A DNA stretch of 12,400 nt from Sedimentisphaerales bacterium (GTDB lineage: Bacteria > Planctomycetota > Phycisphaerae > Sedimentisphaerales > Anaerobacaceae). The translations under genes and the position numbers were made by a program. Below, in pieces: positions 8,280-12,400 of this stretch. Under the pieces are notes generated by a model that was not told where the DNA came from, searched no databases, and saw only the letters and a list, made by a program, of their open reading frames with translations. Each line of letters starts with the position of its first letter. The first letter of the stretch is position 1. The DNA is taken from contig JAFGTU010000473.1 in NCBI GenBank assembly GCA_016933985.1, positions 1 to 12,400 on the forward strand, written 5' to 3'.

Positions 8280-9662
8280 TCAAATAAACTTGTATGTCAT
8301 ACTGTCATTTAGAATCACCTGCTCGTATATTTCATTGTGCGGCTGATACGTGCATCTCGGACACTCGCTCTGAACGACAATACCGTCGTGAATCGCCCAA
8401 TGCTCGCTGCCGCCCCACAATTCTTGAATCAGCTCGACATTTTCGATATTCCTGGCCAATTCGAGCTTCTGATCCCCTCGCCTGTCGCAGCAAAGGCCTA
8501 CCGTAAAGGAATCCTTCGGCGCGTCTTGCCCCACCGGCGGCTCGATAACAGCCGTCATAAAGATCGAATGACACCGGTTGAAATAGTTCGCGCTGCAGAA
8601 CTGCGAATTGAATTTATGTGTAACTCCATAAACCCCGAAGCTTTCGTCGTCAAGCTGCAGCGCTTCGGAAACCTGCTGCTCAAACAGCAGCATATCCTCC
8701 CTGGAAAAAGTGATTTCCTTCTCCGTATTCAGCTTGTCCCACGTGGTCCCGGCGGGCCGAAAATGAATATTCTTGCATCCCAGCCGCTTCGCCAGCTTCG
8801 CAGCCTCATAGACTTCGGAGATATTGTCTTTATACAGAAGATATTTGAAACTGACACCGTAAGCTGGATGCTTCCAGCCCAGCCGGTTATTGTGCATCCT
8901 GGCGTAATCGACCAGGATCGCAACATTAGCAACAACCCGGTCAAACAGATCGCACCCTGCCGGCAGGCCCTTCAACTTGTTGTACGTCTGCTTTGTCGCC
9001 GCATCGACGGATACCCCGACCCACACCGCCTCGGACAAAGAGTCTATAAACCGATCTATCATTGTCCCGTTGGTGACTATCCCCACGTCCACGCCGTTGG
9101 CGACTACCCTGTCGATGAAGCCACCCGTAGCGTCATTGAGCAGGGGCTCGCCGCCGCCTGCTATGCATATCGCCTGCACTCCAACATCCCCGCAACCCGT
9201 GCCCTCGCCCCAGCGAGGAAGAAAATCGGCAACTTCTTTCAGAGCCTTGCCCGACAACGACCCGCCCCGCTCTTTGCGCACGAATTCAGCATTGCACCAC
9301 ACACAATTCAAATTGCACAGATTCGTCGGATCAACGGTAATCAGCACGGGCGGAGGAATGGCTCTGCCCCGCTTGATCTTTTTCCACCTTTCGACCTGGG
9401 CGAGCAGTTTGTAGCTGTTGAACGGATTCCACCTCTTACTCGGATTCCACTCTCGACATTCTCGTTTGCTACTCTGCGAAGCACGAGTGGGTCTTTGACG
9501 CGTCTGGCTTGGCGGCGCGGCGAACAAACCGCAAGCCCCCAGGTTCACCCTGGGGGTCAAGTCCGCCGAGAAACATGAAGAATCCCGAACATGGAGTTGG
9601 GGGCTTGCCGTGACCCCCGGCCCCGCATCATCCTGCAACGCCGTTTTTCGCACTACGAACAT
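8280..9662 (-). CDS. Radical SAM enzyme with SPASM/twitch-like C-terminal cysteines and an atypical N-terminus
   Basis: The protein has 460 residues. The [4Fe-4S]-SAM cluster motif is CNLNCVWC (C116, C120, C123), the GGEP motif lies in AGGGEPLL (168-175), and GIVTNGT (194-200) and GVSVDA (216-221) are typical of the TIM-barrel core. The C-terminal third carries C356, C364, C391, C392, C434 and C437, consistent with an auxiliary iron-sulfur cluster domain of SPASM or twitch type. Family members do radical chemistry on sugars, peptides or cofactors; in this setting modification of a sugar or of the glycosylated protein is an inference. The ATG at 9662 has AAGGAAG 7 bp upstream, within the last codons of the preceding gene. 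Residues about 14-77 are rich in Ser, Arg, Gln and Pro and are unlike a radical SAM leader. They are encoded by a palindromic GC-rich tract. From about residue 78 the sequence becomes normal (WNPFNSYKLLAQVERW). Confidence 0.87.
   Translation of the reverse strand: MFVVRKTALQDDAGPGVTASPQLHVRDSSCFSADLTPRVNLGACGLFAAPPSQTRQRPTRASQSSKRECREWNPSKRWNPFNSYKLLAQVERWKKIKRGRAIPPPVLITVDPTNLCNLNCVWCNAEFVRKERGGSLSGKALKEVADFLPRWGEGTGCGDVGVQAICIAGGGEPLLNDATGGFIDRVVANGVDVGIVTNGTMIDRFIDSLSEAVWVGVSVDAATKQTYNKLKGLPAGCDLFDRVVANVAILVDYARMHNNRLGWKHPAYGVSFKYLLYKDNISEVYEAAKLAKRLGCKNIHFRPAGTTWDKLNTEKEITFSREDMLLFEQQVSEALQLDDESFGVYGVTHKFNSQFCSANYFNRCHSIFMTAVIEPPVGQDAPKDSFTVGLCCDRRGDQKLELARNIENVELIQELWGGSEHWAIHDGIVVQSECPRCTYQPHNEIYEQVILNDSMTYKFI
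9423..9450. repeat. 10-bp direct repeat with 18-bp period
   Basis: CGGATTCCAC occurs at 9423-9432 and again at 9441-9450. In the radical SAM frame this encodes WNPSKR followed by WNPFN, a six-residue duplication. It lies where the atypical N-terminal segment ends and normal protein sequence begins, so it may mark the downstream edge of an insertion or local slippage. Confidence 0.6.
9531..9618. repeat. Nested inverted repeats, candidate palindromic element inside the radical SAM gene
   Basis: Three perfect inverted pairs interlock. GCAAGCCCCCA (9531-9541) pairs with TGGGGGCTTGC (9598-9608). CCCCCAGG (9536-9543) pairs with CCTGGGGG (9549-9556) across a 5-nt loop. GGGGGTCA (9552-9559) pairs with TGACCCCC (9611-9618). 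The tract is richer in G and C runs than the flanks and is translated in frame as part of residues about 15-44 of the radical SAM protein. The structure is seen directly; that it is a dispersed mobile repeat is inference. Confidence 0.65.
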
Positions 9663-9666
9663 TCTT

Positions 9667-9993
9667 TCACTTCCTTGCGGTTTGAATACTATCGCGATAT
9701 ACCCTTATCGTTCTTCTGCCTTTGCGAATACGGTCTAATTCTTTGCCGGCATGGTCTCTCTGATCGCTAAGGGTTAGCCGCAAATTCTCGTACATATCGG
9801 CCAGTTGTCTTCGATGCGGGGCAAATTCGTCCGATCCAAGAATGCCCGACCGTGACAGTTCTTCAATAAGACCGCCGGTCCGATCGCACAAAGCCTGGAC
9901 CCGGCGGAGCTTGCCCTGTCGAGCCAGGTCGTTCTGCTCGTTAAGCAGTCTGTGCAGTTCTTTCAATAGCTGGTTTTGTTTATCGGTGCGCAT
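9667..9993 (-). CDS. FlgN/FliT-like flagellar export chaperone (putative)
   Basis: This 108-residue, strongly charged, all-helical protein has no signal peptide or membrane segment. Two long amphipathic helices (about 3-50 and 55-103) form a likely hairpin coiled coil. The end, KELDRIRKGRRTIRVYRD (84-101), resembles the Lys/Arg-Gly-Lys/Arg...Tyr C-terminal tail of FlgN and FliT proteins, which hold hook-associated or cap proteins before type III export. Length fits those families. The match is by general pattern only, so a generic coiled-coil protein is possible. The ATG at 9993 has GAAGGA about 7 bp upstream, in the final codons of the TPR gene. Only 5 bp separate the two genes. Its presence in a glycosyltransferase operon is the main clue that the acceptor could be a flagellar protein. 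Confidence 0.55.
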   Translation of the reverse strand: MRTDKQNQLLKELHRLLNEQNDLARQGKLRRVQALCDRTGGLIEELSRSGILGSDEFAPHRRQLADMYENLRLTLSDQRDHAGKELDRIRKGRRTIRVYRDSIQTARK

Positions 9994-9998
9994 GCGCC

Positions 9999-10634
9999 CT
10001 ATCCTTCGGCCCCGCCGAAGGCAGGCCCGGCCAGACCGTGTTCGACCTCTTCGAGCAAATCCCCAGCATCAACATTTTCCGGATTCAGCGTCAAGACGTC
10101 CCTCAGCAGCGTCCCGGCATCGGCCAACCGCCCTTCCTTTACATAAAGAGCCGCAAGAGAGAACTTCACGGAACCGTCCCCGGGGTGCATATCAAGATAC
10201 AATTCAAGATAATGGATGACCTCTGCAAATGAGCCCATCTTGCAGGAGGTCTGAAATAGCCCTAATAGCGCGGTCAAATTATCCGTATCAAGCTCCAGGC
10301 ACCGGAGGTACATATCAAAAGCCTGCCTGTAATCGGCCCTTTCCTGGGCGACCATAGCCAGGCCAGCGTACCCCTTCGAACAAGACGAATCGAGCCGGCA
10401 CGCCACCCGAAATGCTATCTCGGCATCATCCAAAAGCCCCTGCTGCATTGCAATCACGCCAAGCCCAACGTAAGGATCCGCCTCGTCCGGGCCCAGCGAG
10501 GCCGCCTTCTCGTAGCACCTCCGGGCCTGCTCGCAACTGCCTACCGACGCATAACAGTCGCCCAGCTCCCGAAGGACTTCGTAACGCTGAGTCGTATTCT
10601 CCGGCTCGGAAATATTGCTGTGTATCATGTCCAT
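9999..10634 (-). CDS. Tetratricopeptide repeat protein
   Basis: The 211-residue protein is almost entirely TPR. About five repeats can be laid out at residues 18-51, 53-86, 87-120, 121-154 and 155-188, with the typical pattern of G/A at position 8, A at 20 and P near 32 (for example ARRCYEKAASLGPDEADPY and ADAGTLLRDVLTLNPEN). No signal peptide or catalytic domain is seen. TPR proteins bind other proteins; here it may hold the glycosyltransferases or the acceptor together, which is inference. The ATG at 10634 overlaps the end of the glycosyltransferase gene by 10 bp. A second in-frame ATG at 10628 forms an ATGA overlap with that stop and is an equally possible start. Its last codons form a hairpin over the Shine-Dalgarno site of the next gene. 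Confidence 0.85.
   Translation of the reverse strand: MDMIHSNISEPENTTQRYEVLRELGDCYASVGSCEQARRCYEKAASLGPDEADPYVGLGVIAMQQGLLDDAEIAFRVACRLDSSCSKGYAGLAMVAQERADYRQAFDMYLRCLELDTDNLTALLGLFQTSCKMGSFAEVIHYLELYLDMHPGDGSVKFSLAALYVKEGRLADAGTLLRDVLTLNPENVDAGDLLEEVEHGLAGPAFGGAEG
10003..10021 (-). promoter_or_regulatory. 8-bp hairpin covering the Shine-Dalgarno site of the FlgN/FliT-like gene
   Basis: On the minus strand CCTTCGGC, GGG, GCCGAAGG forms a perfect 8-bp stem with a 3-nt loop at the very end of the TPR gene. The 3' arm contains GAAGG, the only good Shine-Dalgarno for the ATG at 9993. Ribosomes finishing the TPR gene would open it. It has no U-run after it, so it is not a typical intrinsic terminator. 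Confidence 0.55.
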
Positions 10635-12196
10635 ACCAATTCTTTTCCTTCGAGTATCCGCTCGGCTTCTTCAAGCAGCACTATCGCCTCACGAAATTCA
10701 TTCTTCAGTCTTTTCAGCCTTGCCCCCAGCAGCAGGCTGTCCACCGTTGGTCTCTTATCATTGACCTGCCGGGCCAATGCGCCGGCCTTACCAAATTCGC
10801 CAGCTTTGAAATAGGCCTCGGCCGCACGCTGTTTCATCCACAGCTCGTTGCCGTATCGCCCGGCGATACGCTCCAATATTCGCCCGGCCCGCAGCCAGTC
10901 GCCGTCCTTACCCGCTGAAACGCTTTGACACAGCAACTGGTCGAACTGAAACGGAATCTCATCCGGCTGCACACGTCTGACCTTAATGCCCGCAGCATTG
11001 AGAGAATCACGCACCGAAATACCTGGAAATCTCCCCCGAGCATCCCGAAGGTTATCCGTCTCCGATACGACCGCCCAAAGCTCGTCCGTCGAATCCTCAA
11101 GCTCAAGAGCTTCCCGTCGCAGCGGACTTTCAATCAGGCTATAGAGTGAATCCTCAAGCCAGAATTCCCGCATCGGCAGCCCATTCGGCACCACCGCTGT
11201 ATATTCACCCCCGCATTTCGTCAATGCGGCGTTCACGCGCTCAGCCGGCGATGCCCCCGCTTCCACCGGTACGGTTACAATATTCGGCATGCCAACATCC
11301 AGCCTCGCCAAATCAGCCTGCGGCAGAGGCAGATAGACTTCGTATGGATAGAACGTATGCCGCCACATAGATGCCAGCGTCCCGCCCACCTGCTGATTCA
11401 ATTGCTCCGTCAAAAGAATGATCGATACGTCTTTAATCTTGGGCCAGGGCTTGGGCGGCCTCGTCGTCCGTATCGTCAGGACGTTGCGCAGGTAAGCGTT
11501 TGCATCCTTGCGACGCTGCACTGACACCCTGTCCGACTCGCCCACGGGACTGTAATATTCACCCGTCACTTCGTTGACGTGATAGAAATCCGTGAAAAAG
11601 CATAGCTTGCGTGTCAAATCCCAGTCGATCAGGACATTAAGTTCCTCGTTGTGGCGTCCGATTTTCTCGACCAGCTCACGCCGGTGCATCAGGCTTACGT
11701 GAAGCGCGTGATTGAAATAAAGCATGACGAATCGGTCAAAGTCCCTGCTGACCTCCACCACCTTGCTAAGAACTTCCCGCGTGCCATCGTGCCTGATTCT
11801 GCAGTAGGTCCTATAAAGGTCGCTGTACGCAACGCCGCAATCCGTCTCGTCTTCAAGGGCATTGACGAGCGTGCCGACATGATGGCGATAGTATAAATCG
11901 TCGTTGCCAAGATAGCAGATGTATTTCCCGGCCGCGCGGGCCAAACCCTCGTTAAGCGTGAACGCTATACCCCGATTCTCGTCCCTGTTGATGAAAACCA
12001 CCCTGGAATCATTGCACTGCCGAATAACGTCGTCAATGCGATCTCCGCCGTCTCTTATCACGAGAATCTCGATATTGCTGTAATCCTGACGAACCGCACT
12101 GCCCAGGGCCTCGCGCAGATATTCCGCCCGGTTGTAGGTCGGTATAAGCACGCTCACCAGCGGACCTGATTTCACCCCAAGATTCTCATCTGACAT
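10625..12196 (-). CDS. Family 2 glycosyltransferase with a second degenerate GT-A-like domain and helical-repeat tail
   Basis: The protein has 523 residues. Residues 13-210 are a classical GT2 domain: VSVLIPTYNRAEYLREAL (14-31), the nucleotide-binding Asp in IRDGGD (47-52), NEGLARAAGKYICYLGNDD (82-100) with the metal-binding DD, and IDWDL (190-194) near the acceptor site. Residues about 255-400 begin SIILLTEQLNQQVGGTL and contain AERVNAALTKCGGEYTAVV (318-336). That aligns by eye with a second GT2 core, but VPNGLP stands where the acidic DxD should be, so this copy is probably inactive or only binds. Residues about 425-520 are helical, TPR-like repeats. The ATG at 12196 has only a weak AGG about 9 bp upstream. 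It is preceded by about 80 bp of non-coding sequence and so may be the first gene transcribed from its own promoter. It overlaps the TPR gene by 10 bp. Confidence 0.88.
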   Translation of the reverse strand: MSDENLGVKSGPLVSVLIPTYNRAEYLREALGSAVRQDYSNIEILVIRDGGDRIDDVIRQCNDSRVVFINRDENRGIAFTLNEGLARAAGKYICYLGNDDLYYRHHVGTLVNALEDETDCGVAYSDLYRTYCRIRHDGTREVLSKVVEVSRDFDRFVMLYFNHALHVSLMHRRELVEKIGRHNEELNVLIDWDLTRKLCFFTDFYHVNEVTGEYYSPVGESDRVSVQRRKDANAYLRNVLTIRTTRPPKPWPKIKDVSIILLTEQLNQQVGGTLASMWRHTFYPYEVYLPLPQADLARLDVGMPNIVTVPVEAGASPAERVNAALTKCGGEYTAVVPNGLPMREFWLEDSLYSLIESPLRREALELEDSTDELWAVVSETDNLRDARGRFPGISVRDSLNAAGIKVRRVQPDEIPFQFDQLLCQSVSAGKDGDWLRAGRILERIAGRYGNELWMKQRAAEAYFKAGEFGKAGALARQVNDKRPTVDSLLLGARLKRLKNEFREAIVLLEEAERILEGKELVWT

Positions 12197-12276
12197 AGTA
12201 AAAAGCCTGTAATCTCAATTGCCTAAACCGACCGAAATGCAATAGACTCGATTCTCGCAACTTTAGTCACTTTAGC
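12197..12276 (-). other. 80-bp intergenic leader before the glycosyltransferase gene
   Basis: This is the longest gap between genes in the window and the only likely place for a promoter. I see no convincing -35/-10 pair and no intrinsic terminator. The start of the leader (12261-12276) is part of the tandem repeat. Confidence 0.4.
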
Positions 12277-12299
12277 TCACCTTAGACACTTCAGCTCAC
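12261..12299. repeat. Two-copy tandem repeat of 19-20 bp spanning a stop codon
   Basis: CTTTAGTCACTTTAGCTCAC (12261-12280) is followed directly by CTTAGACACTTCAGCTCAC (12281-12299). The copies differ at a few bases and one indel. Each copy itself splits into two related 9-10 bp halves (CTTTAGTCA / CTTTAGCTCA / CCTTAGACA / CTTCAGCTCA). The tract forms the last codons and the TGA stop of the upstream partial gene. Confidence 0.65.
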
Positions 12300-12400
12300 T
12301 CTCAACTCCATCCTCGGAGTTGATCCGAGCCTCCAGGCCCACAAAAATACCGTTTATTCTGTTAAGCTGACGTTCCTGCGAATAATTCTCTTCGACGAAT
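12277..12400 (-). CDS. C-terminal fragment of an unrecognised protein
   Basis: A minus-strand frame is open from the right edge (first whole codon at 12399) for 40 codons to TGA at 12279-12277. The visible residues, including SQERQLNRINGIFVGLEARI (7-26), look like a charged amphipathic helix or coiled coil. The other two frames on this strand gain stops or look less protein-like. I do not recognise the family. The final residues (about 33-40) are encoded by the tandem repeat. It is the gene upstream of the glycosyltransferase operon and may belong to the same unit. Confidence 0.5.
   Translation of the reverse strand, partial: FVEENYSQERQLNRINGIFVGLEARINSEDGVESELKCLR
12303..12329 (-). other. 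Two mutually exclusive small hairpins
   Basis: CAACTCC (12303-12309) pairs with GGAGTTG (12316-12322), a 7-bp stem with a 6-nt loop. CTCGGA (12313-12318) pairs with TCCGAG (12324-12329), a 6-bp stem with a 5-nt loop. They share bases, so only one can form. They lie in the coding end of the partial upstream gene, with no U-run next to them. Confidence 0.35.

Noticed and set aside
8257..8283. A TTG at 8283 as start of the dehydrogenase, overlapping the radical SAM stop.
   Set aside because: The ATG at 8256 has AGAAGG at 6 bp and starts directly at the Rossmann strand; the nine extra residues look non-native.
8337..9578. A 413-codon open frame on the plus strand.
   Set aside because: It lies fully opposite the radical SAM gene, which has clear CX3CX2C and GGEP motifs. 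The plus-strand product shows no recognisable domain and is a shadow of the real gene.
9531..9618. An intrinsic terminator or attenuator between the chaperone-like and radical SAM genes.
   Set aside because: The inverted repeats lie downstream of a well-supported start codon, are translated in frame, and lack a following U-run.
12197..12276. A flagellar sigma-28 promoter suggested by CTAAAGTT before the glycosyltransferase gene.
   Set aside because: No GCCGATAA-like -10 element follows at about 11 bp, and the CTAAAGTT is part of the tandem repeat.
12303..12329. A transcription attenuator formed by the two alternative hairpins.
   Set aside because: They are in coding sequence, short, and have no leader peptide or U-run. 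They are kept only as a low-confidence structural note.

Overview
This window is a tightly packed, single-strand gene cluster for glycan assembly. Every gene I can support lies on the minus strand, so transcription runs from high to low coordinates. Base composition is moderate. The proteins look bacterial, with Shine-Dalgarno sites at most starts. The organism was probably flagellated, because a small FlgN/FliT-like export chaperone sits inside the cluster. The very large glycosyltransferase fusions, the fused TPR tails and the short repeat-derived tracts recall environmental Planctomycetota (Phycisphaerae-like) or related PVC lineages. That assignment is a weak inference, since no rRNA or other phylogenetic marker is present.

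Layout in transcription order. The C-terminal end of an unrecognised gene (12400-12277) ends within a tandem repeat of roughly 20 bp. After about 80 bp come a two-domain glycosyltransferase with a helical tail (12196-10625), a five-TPR protein (10634-9999) and the FlgN/FliT-like protein (9993-9667). Next is a radical SAM enzyme (9662-8280) whose N-terminus holds a GC-rich palindromic insert, then a UDP-glucose 6-dehydrogenase-family enzyme (8256-6907) and a SAM-dependent methyltransferase (6890-6033). The last two are a 1119-residue protein with three glycosyltransferase-like domains plus TPRs (6021-2662), and a GT2-methyltransferase-GT9 fusion (2630 to beyond the left edge). Gaps between the eight main genes are 4 to 31 bp or overlaps, and several Shine-Dalgarno sites overlap or abut the preceding stop codon. 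This points to one operon with translational coupling.

How the genes may work together: the dehydrogenase would supply a UDP-uronic acid. The glycosyltransferase domains (about seven across three proteins, one of them apparently degenerate) would build an oligosaccharide. The two methyltransferase domains and the radical SAM enzyme would decorate it or modify a sugar precursor. The flagellar-chaperone-like gene and the TPR scaffolds make flagellin or another exported surface protein a plausible acceptor, but lipid-linked or LPS-type glycan remains an alternative. No stretch longer than 300 bp lacks a gene. I see no tRNA, rRNA, CRISPR array, transposase or phage gene.
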